Positions 26,963 through 35,462 of a DNA stretch of 64,000 bases are shown one piece after another. A model generated the notes under the pieces. It did no database searches and was not told the DNA's origin. It was given only the letters and a program-made list of their open reading frames with translations. Location: the NCBI RefSeq assembly GCF_000876655.1, contig NZ_JYCN01000018.1, forward strand, positions 27-64,026, given 5' to 3'. Source of the stretch: Arthrobacter sp. SPG23. GTDB taxonomy: Bacteria; Actinomycetota; Actinomycetes; Actinomycetales; Micrococcaceae. Positions within the stretch are counted from its first letter, which is position 1. Each line of letters begins with the position of its first letter. The position numbers and the translations under genes are program-made.

Positions 26963-28093
26963 TCAGTGCGGCTGCATGATGAGCACTGCGGCCCCGAGGC
27001 CCAGCGCGGCGATGAGCAGCCATGCCGCGAGGGCTGCCAGCAGTGCCCGGCCGCCGGTATGCAGCAGGGTTTGCACCCGGACCGCGGAGCCGAGGCCGAA
27101 GAGCGCCGTGCCCAGCAGCAGTTCCTGCAGGGCGGCCGCTGCCTCCAGCCAGCCGGGGGACAGCCACCCTGTGGAGCGCAAACCCACCATGGCCACGAAA
27201 CCGATGACGAACAGTGGAACGATCGGCGGCAGCCGGACCTCGGCGCCGTCGGTTTCGGATTCCGGCCCGGCGGCCTGAGTGCGCCCGGCTCCGTTCCGCC
27301 CAGCCATACTCCGGGCGGACCCGTTCGCGGCGCGGCCCATGGCCGCCCTCTGGTGGACGCCCCCGGCCGCCACGATCGGGGCCAGGAGGATCACCCGGGT
27401 CAGCTTGACGACGACGGCGATCGCCAAGGCGCCGGTTCCTGCGGTCTGCGCGGTGGCCACCACCTGGCCGACGTCGTGCACCGACGCCCCGGTCCAGGCG
27501 CCGAACACCTCAGGAGTGAGCTGCAAGGGGTGCAGCAGGAGCGGCATGACGCCGATGGCCAGCGTGCCGCACAGGGTGACCAGCGCTACCGGCAGGACGG
27601 TGTCAACGTGGCGGATCCTGCGGACCGCCGCCATCGCACCGATGGCGGAGGCGCCGCAGATCGAGAAACCGGTGGCGATGAGCAGGGATGCATCGCGAGG
27701 CAGGCGGAACAGCCGCGATATCCCGTAGGTTCCGGCGAAGCTTGCCAGAACAACGCCGGTGATGAGCAGCAGCGACTGCCAGCCGAGGCCGAGGACATCC
27801 ATGACGCTGACTTTCAGTCCCAGGAACACGATGCCGGCCCTCATCAGGTGCTTGCCGGCAAAGTCGAGCCCGGGGCGCGCCCGCCCTGCCGCCCATGTTC
27901 CCGTGCCCGGAAGGTTCGCGGCGAGCAGGCCCAGTACGACGGCGACGGTCATGGCAGGCAGGACCGGCACCATTGCGTGTACGGTAAAGGCCACCCCGAC
28001 GGCGAGAACGGCAGTGAGCAGCCCCGGCACGAGGGGTGGGATCCGTGCGGAGATCCGTCCTTGGGGGGCGGCGGGGAATCTGGGCAAGGGCAC
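26963..28093 (-). CDS. YeiH-family (UPF0324) putative sulfate exporter
   Basis: The 376-residue membrane protein has about ten helices. Family patterns include KHLMRAGIVFLGLKVSVMDV, ATGFSICGASAIGA and TGASVHDVGQVVATA. A polar Gly/Ala/Arg-rich loop (about residues 255-290) interrupts the two halves. Annotated for homologues as a sulfate exporter, with limited experimental backing. The GTG start (28093) faces the ATP-grasp operon divergently. Confidence 0.88.
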   Translation of the reverse strand: MPLPRFPAAPQGRISARIPPLVPGLLTAVLAVGVAFTVHAMVPVLPAMTVAVVLGLLAANLPGTGTWAAGRARPGLDFAGKHLMRAGIVFLGLKVSVMDVLGLGWQSLLLITGVVLASFAGTYGISRLFRLPRDASLLIATGFSICGASAIGAMAAVRRIRHVDTVLPVALVTLCGTLAIGVMPLLLHPLQLTPEVFGAWTGASVHDVGQVVATAQTAGTGALAIAVVVKLTRVILLAPIVAAGGVHQRAAMGRAANGSARSMAGRNGAGRTQAAGPESETDGAEVRLPPIVPLFVIGFVAMVGLRSTGWLSPGWLEAAAALQELLLGTALFGLGSAVRVQTLLHTGGRALLAALAAWLLIAALGLGAAVLIMQPH

Positions 28094-28201
28094 TCACATA
28101 CTTTGCCGGAACAGTGCGGAAAAACACGAACCGGAGTGGGTGGCTCCAACACGCCACAATGGGCATCAGTAATGAATTCGAAACAAAAAGGTGGTTGGCT
28201 A

Positions 28202-29764
28202 ATGACCATGTCTGACCTATTCCAGGATTACTCCGAGGCCGCCGGCCGCACCGGCGCCTACGACGAGATGTTCACCTCCGGCCAACAAGCCAGGAAGTCC
28301 TACGGGCAGGTCGCCGGGGCTCTCCGCGAGCTTTCCCTCACCGATGTCACCGCCCGGGCCGATTCAATGGCCCGCACCTTCCTGGACCGCGGTGTCACGT
28401 TCGACTTCGCAGGGGAGGAACGCCCGTTTCCGCTGGATATCGTCCCCCGCGTGATCCCCGCTGACGAATGGACCGTCCTGGAGAAGGGTGTGGCCCAGCG
28501 GGTCCGCGCCCTTGAAGCGTTCCTTAACGATGTCTACGACAAGATGACAGTGGTGGCTGACGGCGTCATTCCTCGCCAGCTCGTCACCACCAGCGCGCAC
28601 TTCCACCGCCAGGTCCACGGCTTCGAGCCGGCCGGCGGCGTCCGCGTCCACATCTCCGGCATCGACGTCGTCCGTGACGCTGCGGGAACCTTCCGGGTGC
28701 TCGAAGACAACGTCCGTGTACCGTCCGGCGTCAGCTACGTGCTGGAAAACCGCCGGGCCATGGCCAAGGGCCTGCCTGAAGCATTCGGCCAGCAGCTGAT
28801 CCGGCCGGTGGAGGAGTACCCGCGCCGCTTGCTTTCCGCGCTGCGCAAGACGGCGCCGTCCGGCGTCGACGACCCCACGGTGGTGGTCCTTACCCCCGGC
28901 GTGTTCAACAGCGCATACTTCGAGCACACGCTGCTGGCGGGGCTCATGGGCGTGGAACTCGTGGAGGGCCGGGACCTCATCTGCCGCGGCAACAGGGTGT
29001 ACATGCGGACCACCGCCGGCGAACAGCGCGTAGACGTCATCTACAAGCGCATCGACGACGACTTCCTCGATCCGCTGCAGTTCCGCGCCGACTCCATGCT
29101 GGGCTGCCCCGGCCTGGTGAATGCGGCCCGCGCCGGCGGCGTGACCATCGCCAATGCCGTGGGCAACGGTGTCGCTGACGACAAGCTCGTCTACAGCTAC
29201 GTGCCGGACCTCATCCGCTACTACCTCAACGAAGAGCCGGTCATCGCCAACGTGGACACCTTCCGGTTGGAGGAGAAGGAAGCGCGGGAGCACGTCCTGG
29301 ACAGGCTGGATGAGCTGGTGGTCAAGCCGGTGGACGGCTCCGGCGGCAAGGGCCTGGTCATCGGACCCGACGCGTCCAAGGACGAACTCGAAGCGTTGCG
29401 CAAGCGCGTCATCGCCGATCCCCGCGGCTGGATTGCCCAGCCCGTCCTGCAGCTGTCTACGGTTCCCACCCTCAGCGGTGATAAGTTTGGCCCTCGGCAC
29501 GTTGACCTGCGGCCCTTTGCCGTCAACGACGGCGACGACGTCTGGGTGCTTCCCGGCGGGCTGACCCGCGTGGCCCTCAAGGAGGGCTCGCTGATCGTCA
29601 ACTCCAGCCAGGGCGGCGGTTCCAAGGACACCTGGGTGCTCTCTGACTCCCCGGAGGTTCCGGTCGAAGCCCTGCCACGGCCGTCCATTACCGTCCGGGA
29701 GCGGGTTTCGGTGTGGCCGGTCGAAAGCAACTGGCGCGACCGCCAGACGGAGCAGCAGCAGTGA
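28202..29764 (+). CDS. Circularly permuted ATP-grasp protein (DUF404/DUF407)
   Basis: The 520-residue protein is of the CP_ATPgrasp family. Recognisable parts are VHGFEPAGGVRVHISGIDVV, FRVLEDNVRVPSGVSYVLEN, YKRIDDDFLDPL and KPVDGSGGKGLVIGP (nucleotide loop). It probably ligates an amino-containing compound to a carboxylate. It heads a three-gene operon with an alpha-E protein and a transglutaminase, a set predicted in comparative genomics to make and process an unknown peptide or amide tag. AAAGGTGG (28190-28193 region) precedes ATG 28202; ATG 28208 is an alternative. Confidence 0.92.
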   Translation: MTMSDLFQDYSEAAGRTGAYDEMFTSGQQARKSYGQVAGALRELSLTDVTARADSMARTFLDRGVTFDFAGEERPFPLDIVPRVIPADEWTVLEKGVAQRVRALEAFLNDVYDKMTVVADGVIPRQLVTTSAHFHRQVHGFEPAGGVRVHISGIDVVRDAAGTFRVLEDNVRVPSGVSYVLENRRAMAKGLPEAFGQQLIRPVEEYPRRLLSALRKTAPSGVDDPTVVVLTPGVFNSAYFEHTLLAGLMGVELVEGRDLICRGNRVYMRTTAGEQRVDVIYKRIDDDFLDPLQFRADSMLGCPGLVNAARAGGVTIANAVGNGVADDKLVYSYVPDLIRYYLNEEPVIANVDTFRLEEKEAREHVLDRLDELVVKPVDGSGGKGLVIGPDASKDELEALRKRVIADPRGWIAQPVLQLSTVPTLSGDKFGPRHVDLRPFAVNDGDDVWVLPGGLTRVALKEGSLIVNSSQGGGSKDTWVLSDSPEVPVEALPRPSITVRERVSVWPVESNWRDRQTEQQQ

Positions 29765-29845
29765 GCCGCCGCCCGCCGGTGCAGCCCGCATCAGTTTTTC
29801 CATCTTTGTTCATGCAGATTTCGGACCCGCAGGAGGTAGCCGTAA

Positions 29846-30772
29846 ATGCTTAGCCGTATTGCCGAGTCCCTATTCTGGATCGGCCGCTATGTGGAGCGGG
29901 CGGATGGCACCGCCCGCATCCTGGATGTCCACCTTGAGCGGCTCAACCACCTGCCCACGGAGGAGCGGGACAAAGTGGCCCGGGAACTCCTGGCGGTCAT
30001 GGGAGCCCGGCCCGAGAGTGACGAGTTCGGCCTCGAGGAGCTGCTGCACGCCCTCGCCTACGACAAACAGAGCGCCACGTCGATCGCCGGTTCGCTCGGT
30101 GCTGCCCGCGAAAACGCCCGCCGTGCCCGCGAAACGGTTTCCTCCGGGCTGTGGGAAAGCCTGAACACGACGTACTACGGCCTGAACCAGCATCGCAAGG
30201 ACGTAGTGGGCACCTACCGGTTCTGCCACTGGGTGCTGGAACGCACGGCCATGGTGAGCGGCCTGGCGGACACCACCGTCAGCCACGATGACAGCTGGCT
30301 GTTCCTCGCCCTGGGGCGCTCCCTGGAGCGCGCCGACATGACGGCCCGCATGCTCTCCACCCGCGACGTGCTCTCCGCCGGCATGTCCTGGGTGAACATG
30401 CTCCGTTGCGCCGGCGCCTACGAGTCCTTCCTCCGGACCCGCCGGGCTGCTTTCGGCGACCAGCATGCCGCCGAATTCCTGCTGCTGGACCGGCTGTTCC
30501 CGCGATCCATCGTCTACGCCCTGCGGGACGCGGACGAGTGCCTGGCGAAGCTTGACCCGTCCGCGCAGCGTGTCGGGTTCATTAACGACGCACGCCGGAT
30601 TGTGGGACAGGCCCGCACTTTCCTGGAGTTCCACCGCACGGACGACCTCATGTCTGAACTGCCGGAGCACATGGAGCGCGTCCAGAAGGCTGTGTCGCAG
30701 GCTTCCGACGCAATTTCCCGTAAGTACTTCAATCAGGCGGACGAACTGGCCTGGGTGGGAGAAGTTTCATGA
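29846..30772 (+). CDS. Alpha-E domain protein (DUF403)
   Basis: All-helical 308-residue protein of the alpha-E family, opening with MLSRIAESLFWIGRYVERAD and containing the conserved NTTYYGLNQHR region and LGRSLERADMTARML. Function is unknown; the family almost always accompanies permuted ATP-grasp and transglutaminase genes. AGGAGGT (29831-29837) gives a strong start at ATG 29846. The stop overlaps the next ATG (ATGA). Confidence 0.93.
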   Translation: MLSRIAESLFWIGRYVERADGTARILDVHLERLNHLPTEERDKVARELLAVMGARPESDEFGLEELLHALAYDKQSATSIAGSLGAARENARRARETVSSGLWESLNTTYYGLNQHRKDVVGTYRFCHWVLERTAMVSGLADTTVSHDDSWLFLALGRSLERADMTARMLSTRDVLSAGMSWVNMLRCAGAYESFLRTRRAAFGDQHAAEFLLLDRLFPRSIVYALRDADECLAKLDPSAQRVGFINDARRIVGQARTFLEFHRTDDLMSELPEHMERVQKAVSQASDAISRKYFNQADELAWVGEVS

Positions 30773-31620
30773 CCCGGCTGAGTATCATCCACAAGACCGG
30801 CTACAAGTACAACAAGCGCGTAACGCTCTCGTACAACGAAGCCCGCATGACCCCGCTGACGGATCCGCAGCAGGTGGTGCTGGAATCGTCCATGAAGGTT
30901 GCGCCGTCGCAGGCCGCTGTCAGCAGCTACCGCGACTACTGGGGTACGCGTGTTACTGCCTTCGACATGCAGATGCCGCACGAGTACCTCGAGGTGGTCG
31001 CCACCACCACGGTGGAAGTCCACCGTGTGGAGCGTGTTCCGGCCGAGGGCGACATCGTGTCCTGGGACGTTTTGCAGGCGCCCGAGTCGCTCAACCAGTT
31101 CAGCGACTGGATCCCGCAGTCCCGGCTGAGTGGTCCCGGAGACGAAGTCCTCGGCATCATTCCGGGAATCGTCGAGGGCAGGAACCCGCACGGGGCAGCC
31201 ATGGCCATCTTCGAGTGGATGCGCGGGGAGATGACCTATATGAAGGGCTCCACCGGGGTTACCACCAATGCCGCGCAGGCCTGGGGCCAGCGCCAAGGGG
31301 TATGCCAGGACCTGGCGCACCTCGCTGTCGGGGCGCTCCGCAGCTGCGGCATTCCCGCACGGTACGTCTCCGGTTACCTCCACCCGCGTTCGACGGCGGA
31401 CATCGGCGAAACGGTGGCCGGTCAGTCCCATGCGTGGCTGGAATGGTGGGACGGTGAATGGCGCAGCTGGGACCCGACCAACCACAAGCCGGCCGGTGAC
31501 TTCCATGTCACCGTGGCACGCGGCCGCGACTACCGGGACGTGCCGCCTCTCAAGGGCATCCTGTCAGGCGGCGGCGGTTCCGCGCTCAACGTGAGCGTGG
31601 AAATCACCCGCCTGGCGTAG
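30769..31620 (+). CDS. Transglutaminase-like cysteine protease/transferase
   Basis: The 283-residue protein has an N-terminal beta domain (about 1-110, starting MTRLSIIHKTGYKYNKRVTL) and a transglutaminase core. The triad is visible: C179 (GVCQDLAHL), H221 (QSHAWLEWW) and D235 (WDPTNHK). No signal peptide, so it acts in the cytoplasm, consistent with processing or cleaving the product of the co-encoded ATP-grasp ligase. Coupled to the alpha-E gene by ATGA. Confidence 0.93.
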   Translation: MTRLSIIHKTGYKYNKRVTLSYNEARMTPLTDPQQVVLESSMKVAPSQAAVSSYRDYWGTRVTAFDMQMPHEYLEVVATTTVEVHRVERVPAEGDIVSWDVLQAPESLNQFSDWIPQSRLSGPGDEVLGIIPGIVEGRNPHGAAMAIFEWMRGEMTYMKGSTGVTTNAAQAWGQRQGVCQDLAHLAVGALRSCGIPARYVSGYLHPRSTADIGETVAGQSHAWLEWWDGEWRSWDPTNHKPAGDFHVTVARGRDYRDVPPLKGILSGGGGSALNVSVEITRLA

Positions 31621-31630
31621 GCCGGGAGGC

Positions 31631-32116
31631 CTACTCGTAGCCGGACCGGGTGGCGTCGTCCAGCGGCGTCCACCAAGTCAACGGGGGAGTGACCTTGAAA
31701 CGCCGGCCTGTGACGATATCCGGGGTAATCCGGACGAAGTGCTCTTTCTTGCCGGCCTGCCAGGGGAAGAGCAGCAGTCCCACCGTGTCGAGAACCTCCT
31801 GCTGGTTCTTGACCGGGGCTGCCTGTCCCTTGATCACGACGCTCCAGGCGATACCGGTGTCCGCGTCCACGCCGTCAGCCTCCACAGCGACCGGTGTGTC
31901 GCCGGTGGCTGCCTGCAGCTTGGTGCCGTCCGCGGTGCGGAACACCAGAGTTCCGTGGTCCACCTTGTAATTGATGGGAAAAATGTCCGGATGGTCTTCG
32001 ACCCACACGGCCAGCCGGCCCACTGAGACGCTGCGCAGCAAACGCCAGCATTCATGGTTGTCGAGGTTTTCGACCTCGTGGGGGTGGTCAGCGCCGGGTT
32101 TCGGATCAGTGCTCAT
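31631..32116 (-). CDS. Pyridoxamine 5'-phosphate oxidase-fold flavin-binding protein (paralogue 1)
   Basis: The 161-residue split-barrel protein has SVGRLAVWVEDHPDIFPINY and FRTADGTKLQAA, the PPOX/FMN-binding pattern, and ends RRFKVTPPLTWWTPLDD. It is clearly paralogous to the gene at 35463-35927. Such proteins occur in mycobacterial DevR regulons. A DevR-like palindrome lies 38 bp upstream of its ATG (32154-32167), with TAGGCT as a plausible -10 in between. The role is likely redox or F420/flavin chemistry; the substrate is unknown. Confidence 0.87.
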   Translation of the reverse strand: MSTDPKPGADHPHEVENLDNHECWRLLRSVSVGRLAVWVEDHPDIFPINYKVDHGTLVFRTADGTKLQAATGDTPVAVEADGVDADTGIAWSVVIKGQAAPVKNQQEVLDTVGLLLFPWQAGKKEHFVRITPDIVTGRRFKVTPPLTWWTPLDDATRSGYE

Positions 32117-32153
32117 GACGCCGAGCCTAAGCCAGGGAACCTCCGGAAAGCTA

Positions 32154-32167
32154 GGGCCCAAGGTCCC
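32154..32167. promoter_or_regulatory. DevR/DosR-like operator box between PPOX paralogue 1 and devS
   Basis: GGGCCCAAGGTCCC matches GGGACTWWAGTCCC at 11 of 14 positions and keeps the key GGGnC...GnCCC palindrome. It sits 38 bp upstream of the leftward PPOX start, where it would overlap the -35 region, and about 100 bp before the rightward kinase gene. Confidence 0.55.
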
Positions 32168-32267
32168 CATGACGCAGAAAACGGCAGGCTTCGTCCCACG
32201 ATGAAAGGCTTAACGGTATTCTGGCCTCACGCCGCCGGAGCGGCCGTACGCGGTCAGGAGTTGGGTT

Positions 32268-33971
32268 GTGGATATGCATGCCGATGGCGACAGTCCCGAA
32301 CGATACACGGCTGCCAGCGGCACGAGGATTGAAGACCTGCTTAAGGATTTCGTCGCCCGGGCCGGTGAACTCCTCCAGTTCCAGGAGCGCATGGGCGGCC
32401 TGCTTGAGGCCGTCGTGGCTGTCGCGGAGGATTTGAGCCTCGATGCCGTCCTGGAGCGCGTCGTCCAGTCCGCCTGCCAGCTGTTGCGCGCCCGCTACGG
32501 GGCATTGGGCGTCATCGGTGACGACCGCGCCCTCAGCCACTTCATCACGGTCGGGATTGACGGCGAGCTGGCCAAGCGGATCGGCCCCCTCCCCACGGGC
32601 CATGGCGTCCTGGGATTGTTGATCTCCGATCCGAAGCCGCTGCGGCTCCACGACCTGCGGAGCCACCCCGAGGCCTACGGCTTTCCCGCGCACCATCCGC
32701 CCATGCAGTCCTTCCTCGGAGTTCCGGTCCGGGTGCGGGATGTTGTGTTTGGCAACCTGTATCTGACGGAAAAGGAGGGCGGCGGGGACTTCACGGTCGA
32801 GGACGAGGAGCTGGCCGTCGCCCTCGCGGCCGCTGCCGGCGTCGCCATCGAGAATGCCCGGCTCTATGACGACGCCCGGCGGCGGGCACAATGGCTTGAG
32901 GCCTGCATGGATGTCGCCGGGCTGATGCTGGGGACCGACCCGGCGTCGTCGGCAGGCCTTGGACCCATTGCCGGCCGGGCGCTGCGGGAGTCCGGGTCCC
33001 GGCTGGCCCTGATCGTGGAACCCTCGGCGGACGAGGTCGGCCACGTGGTGGCGGGGGCCGACGGCGAAGATGCGGATTTGTTCGCCGGGTTGCCTCTTTG
33101 CCTGGATTCCGAAGCGCTCCGGGGGGTGCTTGCCGGCGGCGAGCCGGTGCTCATGGACAATGCCGCAGACGTGCTGGGAGTGCTGGAGGGAACAGTGGCC
33201 GGTCCGCTCCTGGCGGTGGCGCTCAGCACCCAGGGCGCCCATCACGGACTGCTCCTCCTCGTCAGGGATGCCGCGGCCGGCCCTTTCGGCCGGACGGACG
33301 TGGAGATGGGCGCTGTTTTCGGCTCCCATGTGGCGTTGGCACTTGAACTGGCACGGGTCCACCGGTTGCGGGAAGAACTGCTGGTCTTCACCGACCGGGA
33401 CCGGATTGCACGCGACCTCCATGACCTCGTGATCCAGCGGCTCTTCGCCGCTGGCCTGAGCGTCCAGAGCCTTAACCGATTCACGAAGGAAGATCTGGCG
33501 CTGGAACGCATTCGTGCCATCACCGGGGAACTGGACGAAGCCATCCGCAGCCTCCGCGACACTATCTACTCGCTCAGGACCGGCAAAGGCGATGCCGAAC
33601 TGCTGAGCGGCCGGCTTCGCAATGTGACGCGGAGTGCCGCCAAGTCCATGCCCTTCGCACCGGGGCTAAACCTGGAAGGGCCGATTGATTCCGTCCTCCC
33701 GGACAAGGCCGACCATGTGGTGGCCGTTGTGTCCGAAGGGCTGAGCAACGCCATCCGCCATTCGGGAGCTGATTCGATCGAGGTTTCCGTCTCCGCCCTG
33801 GACGGTAGGATGACCGTCCTGGTGACCGATAACGGCAGCGGCTTCAAGGATTCGGTCAAGCGAAACGGACTGAACAACATGGAGGAGCGTGCCAGGATGC
33901 TGCACGGCACCTGCACCGTCACCGGGGCCCCGGACACTGGAACCAGCCTGGAGTGGTCGGTTCCGCTTTAG
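32268..33971 (+). CDS. devS: GAF-domain sensor histidine kinase, DevS/DosS-like
   Basis: The 567-residue cytoplasmic kinase has two GAF domains (about 45-200 and 215-370), a HisKA_3 dimerisation segment with phospho-acceptor H385 (IARDLHDLVIQRLF) and a HATPase_c domain (GLSNAIRHSG, VTDNGSGF). In GAF1, FPAHHPPM (His142/His143) aligns with the region holding the heme-ligand histidine of mycobacterial DosS, so a heme-based O2/NO/CO sensor is likely. GTG 32268 has CAGGAG upstream. Unlike in Mycobacterium it is convergent with its regulator, the stops overlapping at TTAG. Confidence 0.88.
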   Translation: MDMHADGDSPERYTAASGTRIEDLLKDFVARAGELLQFQERMGGLLEAVVAVAEDLSLDAVLERVVQSACQLLRARYGALGVIGDDRALSHFITVGIDGELAKRIGPLPTGHGVLGLLISDPKPLRLHDLRSHPEAYGFPAHHPPMQSFLGVPVRVRDVVFGNLYLTEKEGGGDFTVEDEELAVALAAAAGVAIENARLYDDARRRAQWLEACMDVAGLMLGTDPASSAGLGPIAGRALRESGSRLALIVEPSADEVGHVVAGADGEDADLFAGLPLCLDSEALRGVLAGGEPVLMDNAADVLGVLEGTVAGPLLAVALSTQGAHHGLLLLVRDAAAGPFGRTDVEMGAVFGSHVALALELARVHRLREELLVFTDRDRIARDLHDLVIQRLFAAGLSVQSLNRFTKEDLALERIRAITGELDEAIRSLRDTIYSLRTGKGDAELLSGRLRNVTRSAAKSMPFAPGLNLEGPIDSVLPDKADHVVAVVSEGLSNAIRHSGADSIEVSVSALDGRMTVLVTDNGSGFKDSVKRNGLNNMEERARMLHGTCTVTGAPDTGTSLEWSVPL

Positions 33972-34729
33972 CGCCGGTGCCCGTCGGCGTCGTTGCCGGC
34001 GTGGGCAGCGGCTGAATGGGCCCCGCCGGGGTGCCCGGAAGCTGACGGCGCCGGGACGGAGTTGTTGGCAATATACACAGCGGCCTGCGTGCGCCGCTCG
34101 AAGCCCAGTTTTGCCAGCAGCGAGGACACGTAGTTCTTGACGGTCTTCTCCGCCAGGAACATTTCCGCGGCAATCTGGCGGTTGGTGAGGCCGCCGCCCA
34201 CCAGCTCAAGAACGCGCCTTTCCTGGGGGGTGAGGCCGGCAATCCGCGGGTCCACCTGCTGGGGTGCGACGAGGCTTTCCACGATGCTCGCCGCCACGCT
34301 GTCGTCGAACAGTGACTCACCGGCAGCCGCTCGGCGCAGTGCCCCGATGAGGTCGGTGCCGCCGATCTCCTTCAGGACGTATCCGCGGGCGCCGGCGAGG
34401 ACAGCACCGCGAAGGGCCTGCTCATCGTCGAAGCTCGTCAGGATGAGGCAATTCAGGTTGGGGTCCACGGACCGGACGTCGCGGCACACTTCTATGCCCG
34501 TCCCGTCCGGAAGCCGGGCATCGAGCACGCTGACATCAGGATGCAGTGCAGGAATGCGCCGCGTTGCCTCGACAGCGGAACCCGAGCTGCCCACTACCTG
34601 GAAACCCTCGCCTTCCAGAAGTTCCTGGAGGCCCCGCCTGACCAGTTCGTGATCGTCGAGAATGAACACACGGATGAGGTCAGTGTGTATGTCCTGCGTA
34701 GAGGGACCTTGGTCTGCCCGAGGAATCAT
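33968..34729 (-). CDS. devR: DevR/DosR-like NarL-family response regulator
   Basis: The 253-residue regulator has a receiver domain (acid pocket D25/D26, phospho-acceptor D70 in SVLDARLPDG, T98, K120) and a LuxR-type HTH at about 165-222. The HTH stretches GLTNRQIAAEMFLAEKTVKN and LLAKLGFERRTQAAV are almost identical to mycobacterial DevR as I recall it. Consequently it should bind GGGACTWWAGTCCC-type boxes, and such boxes occur nearby. AGGAGG precedes ATG 34729. A short Pro/Ala/His-rich tail follows the HTH. An imperfect box (34703-34716) lies within its first codons. Confidence 0.92.
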   Translation of the reverse strand: MIPRADQGPSTQDIHTDLIRVFILDDHELVRRGLQELLEGEGFQVVGSSGSAVEATRRIPALHPDVSVLDARLPDGTGIEVCRDVRSVDPNLNCLILTSFDDEQALRGAVLAGARGYVLKEIGGTDLIGALRRAAAGESLFDDSVAASIVESLVAPQQVDPRIAGLTPQERRVLELVGGGLTNRQIAAEMFLAEKTVKNYVSSLLAKLGFERRTQAAVYIANNSVPAPSASGHPGGAHSAAAHAGNDADGHRR

Positions 34730-34871
34730 GGTCCTCCTGTCCGGCGGCCGGAGCTGCCATAATCGGTCCGCAACCGGCTTGCCGGTGCGGTGCAGATCCC
34801 ATTATCTCTGTCCGGACCCGGTTTCCGTCATCCGGCTCTGCAATTCTCGTTGACGTTGTCACCTGCAACAA

Positions 34872-34885
34872 GGGTCCTTGGACCC
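34872..34885. promoter_or_regulatory. DevR-like operator box, distal, upstream of the universal stress protein gene
   Basis: GGGTCCTTGGACCC is a perfect palindrome with the GGGnC-N4-GnCCC frame (10 of 14 to the DosR consensus). It is the first of two boxes whose centres are 23 bp apart, about two helical turns, as in tandem DosR promoters. It lies in the 270-bp region between divergent devR and the stress protein gene. Confidence 0.55.
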
Positions 34886-34894
34886 GCCGCGGCC

Positions 34895-34908
34895 ATGACT
34901 TTAGGCCC
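34895..34908. promoter_or_regulatory. DevR-like operator box, proximal, upstream of the universal stress protein gene
   Basis: ATGACTTTAGGCCC matches GGGACTWWAGTCCC at 11 of 14 positions, including the central GACTTTAG. It is the second box of a tandem pair and lies 91 bp upstream of the ATG at 35000. Confidence 0.55.
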
Positions 34909-34999
34909 TAGCAACTGCGGGTCGTGGCACACATCCTTGAAGGACACCTGCCTGCCCGCCGGGGTCCTCCCGCGAAAGCCGCCCTCGAAAGGGGAAGAC

Positions 35000-35443
35000 A
35001 TGAATGAGGCCAAGGACGTCCCTACGATCATTGTTGGAGTCGACGGTTCAGAAGCCTCGGTGGAAGCCCTGAAGCAGGGACAGGGCCTCGCCGACAAACT
35101 TGATGCACATCTCGTTGCACTGGCGTGCTGGGACTACCCGCCCGTGTACGACGGCTACGTGGCCATGGGAATCAACGACTTCGACGTGCGTGCCGGGGAG
35201 ATCCTCCAGGAAACAGTAGCCAAGGCATTCGGGACGGAAACACCGCCGAACGTCGAGACCAAGCTCGTCCAGGGGCATCCGAGGCATACCCTCATTGACG
35301 CCAGCCGGGACGCCGACATGCTCGTGGTCGGAAGGCGGGGCCACGGTGGCTTTGGAGGCCTGTTGCTGGGCTCGGTAAGTTCTGCCTGCGTAGCCCACGC
35401 CCACTGCCCGGTACTGGTTGTGCACACTCCCGAAAAGCGCTGA
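35000..35443 (+). CDS. Universal stress protein (UspA family)
   Basis: The 147-residue single-domain Usp begins MNEAKDVPTIIVGVDGSEAS. The ATP-binding signature is VVGRRGHGGFGGLLLGSVSS (G-x2-G-x9-G-S/T type), so this is an ATP-binding Usp like mycobacterial Rv2623, a DevR-regulon member. AAAGGGGAAG gives a strong start at 35000; the upstream in-frame extension is non-coding leader. Two DevR-like boxes lie in that leader/promoter. Confidence 0.93.
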   Translation: MNEAKDVPTIIVGVDGSEASVEALKQGQGLADKLDAHLVALACWDYPPVYDGYVAMGINDFDVRAGEILQETVAKAFGTETPPNVETKLVQGHPRHTLIDASRDADMLVVGRRGHGGFGGLLLGSVSSACVAHAHCPVLVVHTPEKR

Positions 35444-35462
35444 TGGTCCGTAGCGAAGGGGG

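Noticed and set aside
28364..29803. Long open frame antisense to the ATP-grasp gene
   Set aside because: Shadow of codon bias; residue composition (Arg/Asp/Val/Gly/His) typical of antisense frames in GC-rich DNA.
34703..34716. GGGACCTTGGTCTG as a DevR autoregulatory box
   Set aside because: Matches the left half well but loses CCC at the right end and lies within codons 5-9 of the regulator gene; too weak to list as a site.
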